A stretch of 60,099 nucleotides of DNA from Rhodocyclales bacterium (GTDB lineage Bacteria > Pseudomonadota > Gammaproteobacteria > Burkholderiales > Rhodocyclaceae), in NCBI GenBank assembly GCA_016235765.1, contig JACRIZ010000013.1:1-60099 (forward strand). Reading direction: 5' to 3'. Positions 31,172 to 41,197 of the stretch are shown here, piece after piece (within the stretch, counting starts at the first letter, position 1; the number at the start of each line of letters is the position of its first letter). The notes under the pieces were generated by a model. The model searched no databases and was not told where the DNA came from. It worked only from the letters and a program-made list of their open reading frames with translations. Both the position numbers and the translations under genes were made by a program.

Positions 31172-31813
31172 CTAAGCGTCGATCAGGCCGTTGCGTATCG
31201 CGATCAGCGTCAACTCGGCTGCATTGGCGGCGCCGAGCTTCTGCTTGATGTTGTAGAGGTGGGTCCCGACGGTGCGCGGGCTGAGGAAGAGAACTTCGGC
31301 GATTTCGTTGACCGACCGGCCGCGCGCCAGCATGACGAAGACCTCGAACTCGCGCGCGCTCAGGGACTCGACGGGATTGCCGGCGCTGCCCACGGTCTCG
31401 ACGGCGATGTTGCGCGCCAGGTCGGCTTCCAGGAAGGTCTTGCGCGCGGCCACCTGGCGGATCGCGTCGATCAAGGCATCGGCCGCGCTGCGCTTGGTCA
31501 GGTAGCCGAGGGCACCTGCCGCCAGCGCGCGCCGCGGGTGCGAGGTGTCCTCGTGCGCCGACAGCACCAGCACCGGCGCGCGTGGCCACTTCGCCAACAG
31601 CCGCGACAGCGTCTCGAGCCCGCCCATGCCGTCCATGGCCAGGTCCAGCACGGTCACGTCGGGCAGTACCTCGCCATAGTGGCGCAGTGCTTCCTCGCCG
31701 CAGCCGCATTCGGCGACCACCTGCAGATCCGGGGTGGTTTCGAGCAGCAGGCGAAAGCCCATGCGTACGACCGCGTGGTCGTCCACCAGCATGATGCGCA
31801 GCGGCTTGCTCAC
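31172..31813 (-). CDS. NarL/UhpA-type response regulator
   Basis: A 213-residue two-component response regulator. The receiver domain (1-120) has acidic pocket Asp11-Asp12, phosphorylated Asp57 in Val-Leu-Asp-Leu-Ala-Met-Asp-Gly-Met, and Lys in Leu-Thr-Lys-Arg-Ser-Ala-Ala-Asp-Ala-Leu. The C-terminal LuxR-type helix-turn-helix (about 150-205) has Leu-Ser-Ala-Arg-Glu-Phe-Glu-Val-Phe and Val-Asn-Glu-Ile-Ala-Glu-Val-Leu-Phe-Leu-Ser-Pro-Arg-Thr-Val. It starts at GTG 31813, overlapping the kinase stop (GTGA). In pseudomonads regulators of this class (ExaE, PedR1) control PQQ ethanol oxidation genes, so a role in this island is likely. The dyads at 22788 and 31138 are candidate targets. Confidence 0.9.
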   Translation of the reverse strand: MSKPLRIMLVDDHAVVRMGFRLLLETTPDLQVVAECGCGEEALRHYGEVLPDVTVLDLAMDGMGGLETLSRLLAKWPRAPVLVLSAHEDTSHPRRALAAGALGYLTKRSAADALIDAIRQVAARKTFLEADLARNIAVETVGSAGNPVESLSAREFEVFVMLARGRSVNEIAEVLFLSPRTVGTHLYNIKQKLGAANAAELTLIAIRNGLIDA

Positions 31814-33024
31814 GGTGCGCCCTCCGGCATGGGGACATGGATGGCGACACGGAATCCGCCGTCCGGCAGTTCCCCCGCCTCGAGGCGGCCGCCGAGCGCC
31901 ATGATGCGTTCGCGCATGCCGCCCAGGCCGCGCCCCGAACCGCCGAGGCTGGCCGCCCCGGCCCGGCCGTCGTCGCTGATCGCGACATCGAGCCCCGCGT
32001 CGCCGCGCACGACCGCGAGCGCGACCTGCCGCGCTGCCGCATGCTTCGCCACGTTGGTCAGCGCTTCCTGGACGCTGCGGAACACGGCGAGCGTCGGTTC
32101 CTCGCCAAGGTCGGCAAGGTCGCCTTCCAGGTGCATCTCGAACTCGATGGCCGGATGGTGCAGTTGCCACTCGCGCGCCATGTCCAGGAGTGCCGCGCGC
32201 AAGTCCTGCTGCTCGAGCGCCGCCGGCCGCAGCTCGCGCACGATGCGATGCACGCTGTCGTACATGCTGGCCGCGATCGCGTCGATGCGCGCTGCGCCCT
32301 GGCTGACGGGAAGCGCCCCGCCGCGCTCGATGGTCGCGGCGACCAGGCGGATCGCCGTGACAGACTGGCCCAATTCGTCATGGAGTTCGCGCGCGAGCCG
32401 TTTGCGCTCGTCCTCGACGCCGGCGTGGATCAGCCGCGTCACCTCGCGGTTCTGCGCCAGTTCGCGCGTCGTCGCGACCAGGCGGCGCGCGTCGGCTTCG
32501 GTCGGCTGCAGCAGGTGCCGCAGCGCGTACAGCAGCGCCGTGTGCAGCAGTGCCACGAAACCGATGCCGACCAGCACGATCAGGACCATTCTGTCCCACG
32601 CATCGAGGATGGCGCGCGAGGGGTCGGGAACCACCTCGACGCGTGCGCCCGGCAGGGCGATCACCGTCGCATCGAGTGTCGGCCGCATCAACTCCGCGAA
32701 CCAGGCCGGCGCCGTTCGCCCCGCCTTGTATTCGCTCGGCGGCGAGCCGAACAGCAGCCGGCCGTCGGTGCCGATCAGGCGAATCTCGTTGGCGCGCACG
32801 CGGCCGACGCTTTGCAGGAATGCAACCATCACGGTGTCCGGCGGGCCGAACACGGAACTCGTTTGCGCAGCGGTGCCGAGCATCTGCACGGTCACGCGGT
32901 GCGCGGCTTCGATCTCCTCGCGGATCGACTCGCGGTGGTTGTTCACCAACAGCCAGGCCAGCACGAGGAGGAAGCCGAGATTGAGGCCCGCGATCAGCAG
33001 GTTGAGGCGCCAGCGCAGGCTCAT
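31810..33024 (-). CDS. Membrane sensor histidine kinase (HisKA_3 type)
   Basis: A 404-residue sensor kinase for the adjacent response regulator. Membrane helices at about 8-27 and 145-168 enclose a periplasmic sensor loop of roughly 115 residues with no recognised domain. A HAMP-like linker leads to the dimerisation motif Glu-Leu-His-Asp-Glu-Leu-Gly-Gln with His215, and then a HATPase domain ending with Gly-Arg-Gly-Leu-Gly-Gly-Met-Arg-Glu-Arg. This is the NarX/UhpB class, distinct from the cytoplasmic ExaD kinase. The loop could sense a periplasmic alcohol, PQQ or metal; the sequence does not tell which. It lies between tonB and the regulator, all on the same strand. Confidence 0.9.
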   Translation of the reverse strand: MSLRWRLNLLIAGLNLGFLLVLAWLLVNNHRESIREEIEAAHRVTVQMLGTAAQTSSVFGPPDTVMVAFLQSVGRVRANEIRLIGTDGRLLFGSPPSEYKAGRTAPAWFAELMRPTLDATVIALPGARVEVVPDPSRAILDAWDRMVLIVLVGIGFVALLHTALLYALRHLLQPTEADARRLVATTRELAQNREVTRLIHAGVEDERKRLARELHDELGQSVTAIRLVAATIERGGALPVSQGAARIDAIAASMYDSVHRIVRELRPAALEQQDLRAALLDMAREWQLHHPAIEFEMHLEGDLADLGEEPTLAVFRSVQEALTNVAKHAAARQVALAVVRGDAGLDVAISDDGRAGAASLGGSGRGLGGMRERIMALGGRLEAGELPDGGFRVAIHVPMPEGAP

Positions 33025-33066
33025 CGCGGTAGGCAGGCTGCGCGGTGCTGCTGCATGGCCGTCGCG

Positions 33067-33771
33067 TTACGACGCCAGTCGGAATACAACGGGGATATCG
33101 ACTGCCAGTGCACGGCCGGCCAGGCCCGCGGGTGGCGGCGGTAGTGGGGCCGCCGCGCGGACCATTTCCAGGGCTTGCCGGTCGAGGATCTCATGGCCGC
33201 TCGAGCTTAGCACGCGCACCGCCTTGAGTTGACCGTCCGGCGCGAGTTCGATCTGCAGGACGGCGGTGCCTTGCCACTGGCGCAACTGGGCAATGCGCGG
33301 GTAGCGCTGGTGCGCCGATACCGCACCGGCAAGCGCGCGGCCGAAGCTCGCCAGCGCATCGGCATCGGGGGCCAGCGGCTGGCTGGCCGGGGCGGGCTGG
33401 ACGTCAGGGGCTGGCTGCGCGGCGGTGTCGGGCGGGGCCGTTGCGGTGTCTGGCGGCGGCAGTTCGTTTCGCACGAGCCGTTCCGGCGTGACTTCGCCAC
33501 GGCGGGGTGCCGTGTGGGTGATCACCGGCGGCGGCCCGCGCTGCGGTGCTGGTGCCGCCGCCGGGATGGCAACTGATTCACGCTTGCGCACCGGCAACAA
33601 TACCTGCAGCGGCTCCCACAATTCCGAATCGGCCGGCGGCAGGACCGGCAGCCAACCGAGCGCGAGCCCGTGGACGACGACCGAGGCAGTGATCGCCCAC
33701 GCGACGCGAGCCCGTCCGGGCGCCGGAAACGGCAGGTCGATCAACAAGGAGGGCAGCGCGGCGGCAGTCAT
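33067..33771 (-). CDS. tonB: TonB energy-transducing protein
   Basis: Inner-membrane protein that couples the proton-motive force to outer-membrane receptors, 234 residues. One membrane helix lies at about 22-42 (Ala-Trp-Ala-Ile-Thr-Ala-Ser-Val-Val-Val-His-Gly-Leu-Ala-Leu-Gly), where the His matches the conserved membrane His of TonB (Ser-xxx-His). A Pro-rich periplasmic spacer (65-140) is followed by the TonB C-terminal domain (about 150-234), with Tyr-Pro-Arg near 167, Gly-Thr-Ala-Val-Leu-Gln-Ile and Val-Leu-Ser-Ser-Ser-Gly-His-Glu-Ile-Leu-Asp. No exbB or exbD is in the window. It heads the tonB-kinase-regulator-pqqU series, so it probably energises the PqqU-like receptor. Confidence 0.9.
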   Translation of the reverse strand: MTAAALPSLLIDLPFPAPGRARVAWAITASVVVHGLALGWLPVLPPADSELWEPLQVLLPVRKRESVAIPAAAPAPQRGPPPVITHTAPRRGEVTPERLVRNELPPPDTATAPPDTAAQPAPDVQPAPASQPLAPDADALASFGRALAGAVSAHQRYPRIAQLRQWQGTAVLQIELAPDGQLKAVRVLSSSGHEILDRQALEMVRAAAPLPPPPAGLAGRALAVDIPVVFRLAS

Positions 33772-33883
33772 GCATCAACGGTAGCGCATGCGCCGCCGCA
33801 GGTCTCGGGCGCAGCGCGAAATCAAGAAAATCATTAGCGCGACCATGCCATGATGGGGACCCGTATATCGAACCCGGAGTGAC

Positions 33884-36022
33884 ATGGCGGTGACACGAGC
33901 AGCCCGATGGTGGGCCTGTGCTGCAACGGCCGCCGCGGTCCTTCTGGCCCACGCGTCCGCGGTCTTCGCCGGCGATCTTGAGCGTGCCGACATTGCGCGA
34001 CGCTTCCCGCCTCCTTTGCGCGTCGGCGACAAGCTGCGCGATGTGCCTGTGTGGCCATTGACCAGCGAGCTTGCACCCGATGCCGGGCCGGCCGGTTACG
34101 TCTTCGAGTCGATCGACCTGGCGCCGATTCCCGGCTTCGAAGGCACGCCGATCAACCTGCTGGTCGCCGTCGATGCCGAGGGCCGCTTCCTCGACGTCGA
34201 GGTGCTACGCCAGCACGAACCGGTATTCCTCGGCGGTCTCGGGCCGGCGCCGTTGCATGAGTTCGTGCGGCAGTACAAGGGCCACAGCCTGCGCCAGGAA
34301 ATCGTCGTCGCCAGCACCTACGGCACGGGCCAGCGCAACGAGCGGCGTGTCGTCCTCGATGGCGTCGCCAAGGCGACGGCATCGGTGCGTATCGTGAACC
34401 AGAGCGTGCTCGGCGCTGCGCTCACGGTCGCGCGGCGCCGGCTTGGCTTCGCGGATCGGGGCAGCAACGCTCCGGCTACCGTGGTTCGCGACCTGCCTTT
34501 CGAGGCGATGGGCTTCGATGAACTGCTGCGCCGCGGACTGGTCCAGCGGTTGCGGCTCAGCAACGCCGACGTCGAGGCCCTGTTTGCGGGCAGCGACGGC
34601 GCCGGCATCGATGCCGAGGCGCTGAGCGATCCGGCCGGACTTTTCGTCGAGCTTTACGTCGCCTACCTCAATGCGCCGACCACGGGCCGCAACCTGCTCG
34701 GCGACGCCGGCTGGACGAAGTTGCGCGGCGATCTGGGCGACGATCGTCCGGCCTTCTGGGTGGCGACGCGCGGCCGCTACGCGTTGGCCGACGATAGCTT
34801 CGTCCCCGGTACTGCGCCGCCGCGACTCGCGCTGGCGCAGCGTGGGCTGCCGCTGGAGTTGCGCGACGCCAACCGCGACTATGCGCACGGACCCGGCCCG
34901 ACGGACCTGAACGCGGCGCTGATACTGACGGTTCCCGCGTATGCCGGCCTCGACCCGGGACAGCCGATGGAGTTCGGTCTCAACATCAGCCGGGCGCGCG
35001 GCATGATCCTGCCCGTCGTTACGCAGAAGAATGCTGACTTGCAGTACCGGCCCGTCGCGGAGTTATTCGACTACCCGGCGGCGGCGCCGCCCGAGTGGCT
35101 GGTCGCCTGGCAGGGGCGCGCAGTCGACCTCGTGGTGATCGCCGTGGCCCTCGCCCTCCTCACGTCGATCCTGGCGCGGCCGCGCTGGATATCTGTCGAG
35201 CCGCGACGCTTGTATGTGTTTCGGCTCGCCTTCCTCGCCTTCACGGCGATCTACCTCGGCTGGTTTGCCCAGGGGCAACTGTCCATCGTCCAGGTCACCG
35301 GTGCCATCAAGTCGATTTCCGCCGGTGCCGGTCTCGCCAGCTTCCTGTACGACCCGGTTTCCCTGTTGCTGATCGCGTACACGGCGGTCACGCTGCTCGT
35401 CTGGGGACGCGGCGCCTTCTGCGGCTGGCTCTGTCCCTTCGGCGCCCTGCAGGAGTTCGTGACGCTAGCGGCGCGTGCCCTGCGGTTACCGCAACTGAGC
35501 TTGCCGGCTGGCGTGGCCGGTGCCCTGGCGCGCGGCCGCTACGCGATCCTCGCCATGCTCGCCGGCGCCGCGGCGCTGGCGCCGGCGAGTGCGGAGTGGC
35601 TGGTCGAGATCGAGCCTTTCAAGACGTCGATCACGGTCGGCTTCGCACGCGAGTGGCCGTTCGTCGCCTGGGCCGCCGGCCTGCTCGTCGCGGGTGTTTT
35701 CGTTTACAAGTTCTTCTGCCGTTACCTTTGTCCGCTGGGCGCCGCGCTGACCCTGGGCGGCCGGCTGCGGCGGTGGGACTGGCTGCCGCGCATCGATGCC
35801 TGCGGCAAGCCGTGCCAGAAGTGCCGCCGGGCCTGCACCTACGACGCCATCGCGCCGGCGGGCAACATCCGATACGACGACTGTTTTCAGTGCCTCGACT
35901 GCGTCGGCCTGGTGCACGACGTGCGGCGCTGCGGCCCGCAACTGCTGCTCGCGCGAAAAGGGCGCAGCATCAGGATCCGTCCGCTTCCGGCCGCATTGCA
36001 TCCGGCCTCGCCCAGCCGGTGA
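33884..36022 (+). CDS. NosR-like membrane FMN / iron-sulfur protein
   Basis: A 712-residue polytopic membrane protein of the NosR/NirI family. After a signal-like N-terminus (1-30), a periplasmic domain (about 60-390) contains an FMN_bind-type segment Asp-Gly-Val-Ala-Lys-Ala-Thr-Ala-Ser (159-167), where the Thr could carry covalent FMN. Five or more membrane helices follow (about 405-600), with Cys-Gly-Trp-Leu-Cys-Pro and Cys-Arg-Tyr-Leu-Cys-Pro motifs, and then a ferredoxin-like end with Cys-Gly-Lys-Pro-Cys-Gln-Lys-Cys-Arg-Arg-Ala-Cys and Cys-Phe-Gln-Cys-Leu-Asp-Cys. NosR itself serves nitrous oxide reductase, but no nos gene is present. It is divergent from tonB in the PQQ island, so it may feed electrons to the periplasm for a different purpose. 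GGAG lies 5 bases before the ATG. Confidence 0.85.
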   Translation: MAVTRAARWWACAATAAAVLLAHASAVFAGDLERADIARRFPPPLRVGDKLRDVPVWPLTSELAPDAGPAGYVFESIDLAPIPGFEGTPINLLVAVDAEGRFLDVEVLRQHEPVFLGGLGPAPLHEFVRQYKGHSLRQEIVVASTYGTGQRNERRVVLDGVAKATASVRIVNQSVLGAALTVARRRLGFADRGSNAPATVVRDLPFEAMGFDELLRRGLVQRLRLSNADVEALFAGSDGAGIDAEALSDPAGLFVELYVAYLNAPTTGRNLLGDAGWTKLRGDLGDDRPAFWVATRGRYALADDSFVPGTAPPRLALAQRGLPLELRDANRDYAHGPGPTDLNAALILTVPAYAGLDPGQPMEFGLNISRARGMILPVVTQKNADLQYRPVAELFDYPAAAPPEWLVAWQGRAVDLVVIAVALALLTSILARPRWISVEPRRLYVFRLAFLAFTAIYLGWFAQGQLSIVQVTGAIKSISAGAGLASFLYDPVSLLLIAYTAVTLLVWGRGAFCGWLCPFGALQEFVTLAARALRLPQLSLPAGVAGALARGRYAILAMLAGAAALAPASAEWLVEIEPFKTSITVGFAREWPFVAWAAGLLVAGVFVYKFFCRYLCPLGAALTLGGRLRRWDWLPRIDACGKPCQKCRRACTYDAIAPAGNIRYDDCFQCLDCVGLVHDVRRCGPQLLLARKGRSIRIRPLPAALHPASPSR

Positions 36023-36024
36023 GG

Positions 36025-37230
36025 CTAGCTGGCCTCCCGGCGCGGCTTCACGCGCGCGCCGTCGCTGATGGTGTCGTCGGGATGGGCGATGACCCTGGCG
36101 CCGACATCGAGTCCAGCCAGCACTTGCACGTGCAAGGCGGAACGCTGGCCGACTTCGATCGGCCGCAGGCGGGCGCGGCCGCCGTCGGCGACGAACACCG
36201 CCCAGCCGTTGTCGTGGCGGAACAGCGCGCTGGCGGGAACCTGCAGGACGTCGGCACCTTCCCAGACGACGAAGCGCGCCTCGACCCGGTAGCCGTCGCC
36301 GATCCGCTGCCAATCGGCGCGCGGTGACGCGAAGTCGACGATCACGCGCACGCGCTGCTCCTCGACGCCGAGGGCGGATACCTTGGTGAAGCCGGTCGGT
36401 TCGACGACGCGCACCCGGCCCTCCAGCGTCTTGTCGCCACCCCAGCGGTCGAACAGGACCCGGGCGCCCGGCGCGATCCGGACCGCGTTGCTCGACAATA
36501 CTTCGACTTCCACTTCCAGCGACTCCGGATTGCCGACTTCGACCAGCGGCGCACCGGCCGCCACGGTGCCTTCGCTCTCATGCACGACCTTCAGCACCCG
36601 GGCGGCCACCGGCGTACGCGCCGTCAGCGTGTCGGTCGGCGCCCGGCCCGCCAGGGGCGTGGCATAGGCGAGCGCCGCGCGCGCCCGTTCCAGCTCGAAG
36701 CGGGCCGCGCCGGCGTCGTGGTCTGCCGCGGATTTCGCGGCCTGGCTGCGGTCGAATTCGGAACGTGCCTTGTCCATGGCCTGTTCGGAAACGAATTTCG
36801 ATTTGCGTAGCGAGTCGATGCGCTCCAGCTCCTGGCGCGCGAGGTCGGCCTGCACGGTGGCGGCGCGGGCCTGGTCGCGCGCCGCGGCCGCCGTCGCCTC
36901 GGCGGCCCGCAATGCCGCTGCCGCCTGGGCGCGCGACCGCGGATCGAGGGCGCCGGAACGCAGCGGCTCGATCACTGCCACCGGCTGACCGGCCTTGACC
37001 GCGTCGCCGACGCGCAGGGCGATGCGACGGACATGCCCCGCGACCGGCGCCGAGATCACGTAGCGGTCGCGCACCCGCGTCTTGCCTTCCTCCTCCACGG
37101 TCACCTGCAACGGACCAATGGTCGCCTCGGTCAAGTCCACGGGCACGGCGCGCGGCAGGAAGCCGAGCGCCAGGCCGCCGGCGATGGCCAGCCCGAGCAG
37201 CGTGGTGCCGATGCGTGCGCGCGTGAGCAT
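36025..37230 (-). CDS. HlyD-family periplasmic adaptor of an ABC exporter
   Basis: Membrane-fusion protein, 401 residues. One N-terminal membrane helix (about 8-25) precedes the biotinyl-lipoyl-like half motif Val-Ile-Ser-Ala-Pro-Val-Ala-Gly-His-Val (about 58-67), a long coiled-coil hairpin (about 95-205, rich in Ala, Glu, Gln and Arg), and the second half motif Leu-Thr-Ala-Arg-Thr-Pro-Val-Ala-Ala-Arg-Val. The remainder is the beta-barrel and membrane-proximal domain. It is the last gene of a three-gene block with a permease and an ATPase, like MacAB or DevBCA. Its stop is 2 bases from the convergent NosR-like stop. The exported substrate is unknown. Confidence 0.9.
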   Translation of the reverse strand: MLTRARIGTTLLGLAIAGGLALGFLPRAVPVDLTEATIGPLQVTVEEEGKTRVRDRYVISAPVAGHVRRIALRVGDAVKAGQPVAVIEPLRSGALDPRSRAQAAAALRAAEATAAAARDQARAATVQADLARQELERIDSLRKSKFVSEQAMDKARSEFDRSQAAKSAADHDAGAARFELERARAALAYATPLAGRAPTDTLTARTPVAARVLKVVHESEGTVAAGAPLVEVGNPESLEVEVEVLSSNAVRIAPGARVLFDRWGGDKTLEGRVRVVEPTGFTKVSALGVEEQRVRVIVDFASPRADWQRIGDGYRVEARFVVWEGADVLQVPASALFRHDNGWAVFVADGGRARLRPIEVGQRSALHVQVLAGLDVGARVIAHPDDTISDGARVKPRREAS

Positions 37231-37248
37231 GTCGTCCTGCCAGCCTCC

Positions 37249-39630
37249 CTATTCCCTTGTCTTCAGCACCGCCACCAGGTCCAGCTTGCCGAGCTTGTGC
37301 CAGACCAGCCAGCCGGACAGCAGCGCCGAGACGACGATCACCGCGGCGCCGCCCGCATAGTTGTCGGCGTTGAGGATCAGCGGCAGCCGATACAGTTCGC
37401 TCTCGAAGGCCTGGACCAGGATGGCCACCAGGCCGACGCCGACCAGCATGCCGACGGGAATGGCGGCCAGCGCCAGCGCGGCGAGTTCGCCGAGCAGGAT
37501 ATAGGCAATCTCGCCCCGGGTGAAGCCCAGCACGCGCAGGCTGGCGAGTTCGCGACCGCCCTCGGAGAGCGCGATGCGCGCGCTGTTGTACACGACGCCG
37601 AAGCCGATGGCGCCCGCCAGCAGCGAGGCCACCATGTTGTAGAAAAGCACGAATTCGCCGATGGTGGCGTAGAAGCTGCGGATCGCCGCGGCGTTGGCCA
37701 CCATGCCGAGCACACGCGGCCGCTCGTGCAACTCGGCATAGACCGCCGGTTCGGCGCCGGGCTCGATGGCGAGGTAGGCGCCGGACAGGACATTGCCCTC
37801 GTGCAGCAGTTCATTCAGCGACTCCTGCCGCATGTAGGCGGAGACGCCGAGGTACTGCTGGGTGATGCCGAGTACCGGCACCTGGGCGACCTGGCGCCTG
37901 CCTTCGAGCACCTCGATGGTCAGCAGGTCGCCCGGCTTGACGTGCAGCATCTTGTTGGCCAGGTGGTCGGTCAGCACCACGCCGCCCGCCGGCAGGCGCA
38001 CCGGCTGCAGCCGGCGGTCGAGCGAACGGTGCAGGCGGCCCTCCGGCTGGATGCCGAAGACCGCCGAGCGGTAGCTGTAGTTCTGGAAGCGCAGGATGGC
38101 CGGCACGTCGCGAAAGCCCTCGACGTGCGTCACGCCCGGCACGGCGGCCAGTTCGTGCAGCGCCTTGCCCGACGTAGGCTCGATGAAGGTGAGGGCGAGA
38201 TCCTCGCGCGCCGCCTGGCGGAACTGTACGTCCACCATGAAGTCGATCGCGCCCTTCTGGTAGTTGCCGACCATCATCAGGCCGCAGGCGCAGGAAATGC
38301 CGAGCACCGTGAGCAGCGACTTGACCGGCCGGCGCTCGATGTGGCGCATGATCATGCGCGTCGGCGCGGTAAACCAGCGCTGCAGGCCGATGCGCTCGAG
38401 TACGGTGGCACGGTAGATGGCCGGCGTTTCCGGCCGCATGCCTTCGGCCGGCGCCAGGCGCGCGGCGCGGAACACCGAGAACAGGGTGCCGGTGATGGCG
38501 GCGGCGGCGCTGACCAGCAAGGCCACCAGCACCGTGCCGGCGTTCAGCAGGTAGTCGAGGTAGGGGAAGCGGAAGGTGGTCTCCTGGTACACGTCCGCCA
38601 GCCAGCGGCCGAACCAGGCGCCGAGCGCCGTGCCCGCGGCCACGCCGAGCAGGACCACCACCAGTACCAGCTTGACGAAGTGCCAGCCGACGGCCCGATT
38701 CGAATAGCCGAAGGCCTTCAGGATGGCGATCTGCTCGCGCTGCAGCGCGATCAGGCGGCTGATCACCACGTCGAGCAGGAAGGCTGCGACGCCGAGGAAG
38801 ATGGCCGGAAAGATCGTCGCCGTGGTCTGCAACTGCTTCAGTTCCTCGGACAGGAAGCGGTTGGAAAACTGGTCCTGGCGCGGATAGGCGCCGGTGCCGC
38901 CATAAGCGGCCAGCACGCCGTCGACGCGGTCGAGCACTGCCTGGACCGGTGCGCCGCGTGTCAGTGTCGCAGTGGCATTGTTGAAGGCGCCCTCCATGTC
39001 GTAGGCGGCAGCCAGCGCGCTGCGCCCCATCCAGAGCACGCCGTAGCGCTTGAAGTCCGGGAACATGGAGCCGGGCGCGATCTGGTACACGTACTCGGGC
39101 GACACAGCGACGCCGACCACCTCCAGCGCCTTGCGCTTGCCGTTGATGATTGCGACGATGCGGGCGCCCGGTTCCAGGCGATGCGCGTCGGCGAGGGTGT
39201 CGGAAAGCACGACCTCGTCGCTGCTGTAAGGCTGGACCATGCGGCCGCGCTTGAGGTGCAGGCCGTTGAGCAGCGCGTCGCCGCTGTCCGGCACCGACAG
39301 CAGCAAGCCGGTGATCGGATCGGCGAAGCCCGCCACCTCCAGCTTCACGCCGGCCCTGACGCGGGTTTCCAGGCGTTCGATGCCGGGAATGGCGCGCAGG
39401 CGTTCGGCCACCGGTTCCGGGGCGCGCTTGAGCGTGACGAACAGGTCGGCGAAGCGGTAGTCGCGGTAGAAGCGGTCGCGCGTGGTGGTCAGCGAATCGT
39501 AGGTCGACAGCGACATCACCAGCGTCGCCACGCCGCCCATGATGACGGCGGCGATGGCCAGCACCTGGCCGCGCATGTGCCAGAGGTCGCGCAGCAGCTT
39601 GACGTCGAGTGGATGGAGGGCGAGCCTCAT
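37249..39630 (-). CDS. ABC exporter permease, FtsX/MacB type
   Basis: Inner-membrane permease of the FtsX superfamily, 793 residues. It has a duplicated layout: an N-terminal membrane helix (about 18-38), a periplasmic domain (about 45-255), three helices (about 265-385), a second helix and periplasmic domain (about 430-650), and a final set of three helices (about 665-780). The duplicated form is found in lipoprotein or DevC-like exporters. It is 18 bases from the adaptor gene and 13 bases from the ATPase gene. No catalytic motif is expected. The substrate is unknown; peptides, lipids and glycolipids are transported by relatives. Confidence 0.9.
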   Translation of the reverse strand: MRLALHPLDVKLLRDLWHMRGQVLAIAAVIMGGVATLVMSLSTYDSLTTTRDRFYRDYRFADLFVTLKRAPEPVAERLRAIPGIERLETRVRAGVKLEVAGFADPITGLLLSVPDSGDALLNGLHLKRGRMVQPYSSDEVVLSDTLADAHRLEPGARIVAIINGKRKALEVVGVAVSPEYVYQIAPGSMFPDFKRYGVLWMGRSALAAAYDMEGAFNNATATLTRGAPVQAVLDRVDGVLAAYGGTGAYPRQDQFSNRFLSEELKQLQTTATIFPAIFLGVAAFLLDVVISRLIALQREQIAILKAFGYSNRAVGWHFVKLVLVVVLLGVAAGTALGAWFGRWLADVYQETTFRFPYLDYLLNAGTVLVALLVSAAAAITGTLFSVFRAARLAPAEGMRPETPAIYRATVLERIGLQRWFTAPTRMIMRHIERRPVKSLLTVLGISCACGLMMVGNYQKGAIDFMVDVQFRQAAREDLALTFIEPTSGKALHELAAVPGVTHVEGFRDVPAILRFQNYSYRSAVFGIQPEGRLHRSLDRRLQPVRLPAGGVVLTDHLANKMLHVKPGDLLTIEVLEGRRQVAQVPVLGITQQYLGVSAYMRQESLNELLHEGNVLSGAYLAIEPGAEPAVYAELHERPRVLGMVANAAAIRSFYATIGEFVLFYNMVASLLAGAIGFGVVYNSARIALSEGGRELASLRVLGFTRGEIAYILLGELAALALAAIPVGMLVGVGLVAILVQAFESELYRLPLILNADNYAGGAAVIVVSALLSGWLVWHKLGKLDLVAVLKTRE

Positions 39631-39643
39631 GACCGGACGCTGT

Positions 39644-40366
<723 letters not shown>

Positions 40367-40421
40367 GCACCAGTATGGGACATGGATTGCGACTTGACCA
40401 TGCGCGCTGCCGGCCTCGGCA

Positions 40422-41078
40422 TCACCCGGACAGGATGCGGACGCCGTCGGGCGTCGCGATGTGCGCGACGAGGCGCGCCGCCGTGCAATGCCCCGCATAG
40501 GGTACGGCTGACTTTTCCACCACTACCGGACCGTCGACGGCGAGCGATTTCAACAGGCGCTCGACGCGCTCCGGTTCGGGATGGAACAGCTCCAGCTTCT
40601 TCAGCGACAGTCCGTAGTCGTCGAGCCTCGATGCCGGGTGGGCATCGGTATGCCATTCGATCAAGGCTGGTGCGACGCCGTCGAGCGGCAGGCTGCCGTC
40701 GGCCGGAACGGTGATCAGCCAGTCGAGCGCGCCGCGGCTCATCGGCTCGATCGCGCCCAGCGCCTCGGTAGCCGCGGTGGCGGTGCCCTGGATGTTGCCG
40801 GTGCGCGCGACCCAGGTCTTCAGCGCGGGCGCGGCGTCCGCAGCCAGCGTGTCGAGCCCGAACCAGCGCGGCCGCGGCGGGCGCGGCGCGGCGGGGTTCG
40901 CCGCGATCACTTCCAGGTAAGTCGACTCGCCGAGGCGCAGCAGCAGGTTGTGCGTGCCCATGCGTGCGTGTTCGCCACCCGGTCGTGGCGACGCGCCGAG
41001 CGCCTCGCGTACGTAGGCGGCCCCGGCCTCGAGGGACGGCGCGGTGACGACGAGATGGTCGATGAAAATCCTGAACAT
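40422..41078 (-). CDS. Glyoxalase-like (VOC) domain protein
   Basis: A 218-residue cytoplasmic protein of the glyoxalase-like class. It begins [15 protein letters not shown], in which His matches a usual first VOC metal ligand, followed by [12 protein letters not shown] near 43-54 and Leu-Glu-Val-Ile-Ala near 62. The start at 41078 has gaggag a few bases upstream. Substrate unknown. It is 55 bases upstream of the ABC ATPase gene on the same strand and divergent from the EamA gene. Confidence 0.8.
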   Translation of the reverse strand: MFRIFIDHLVVTAPSLEAGAAYVREALGASPRPGGEHARMGTHNLLLRLGESTYLEVIAANPAAPRPPRPRWFGLDTLAADAAPALKTWVARTGNIQGTATAATEALGAIEPMSRGALDWLITVPADGSLPLDGVAPALIEWHTDAHPASRLDDYGLSLKKLELFHPEPERVERLLKSLAVDGPVVVEKSAVPYAGHCTAARLVAHIATPDGVRILSG

Positions 41079-41197
41079 GTCGAAGCTCCTCGATGACGAC
41101 ACTGCCGGAGCATACCCGCGCCCTATGACGCCAGCAATGCGGCGCGCCACCCCGGCTGACTTTCGAGGATACTGTGCGGCTCGTCCGGAGTCGATCA

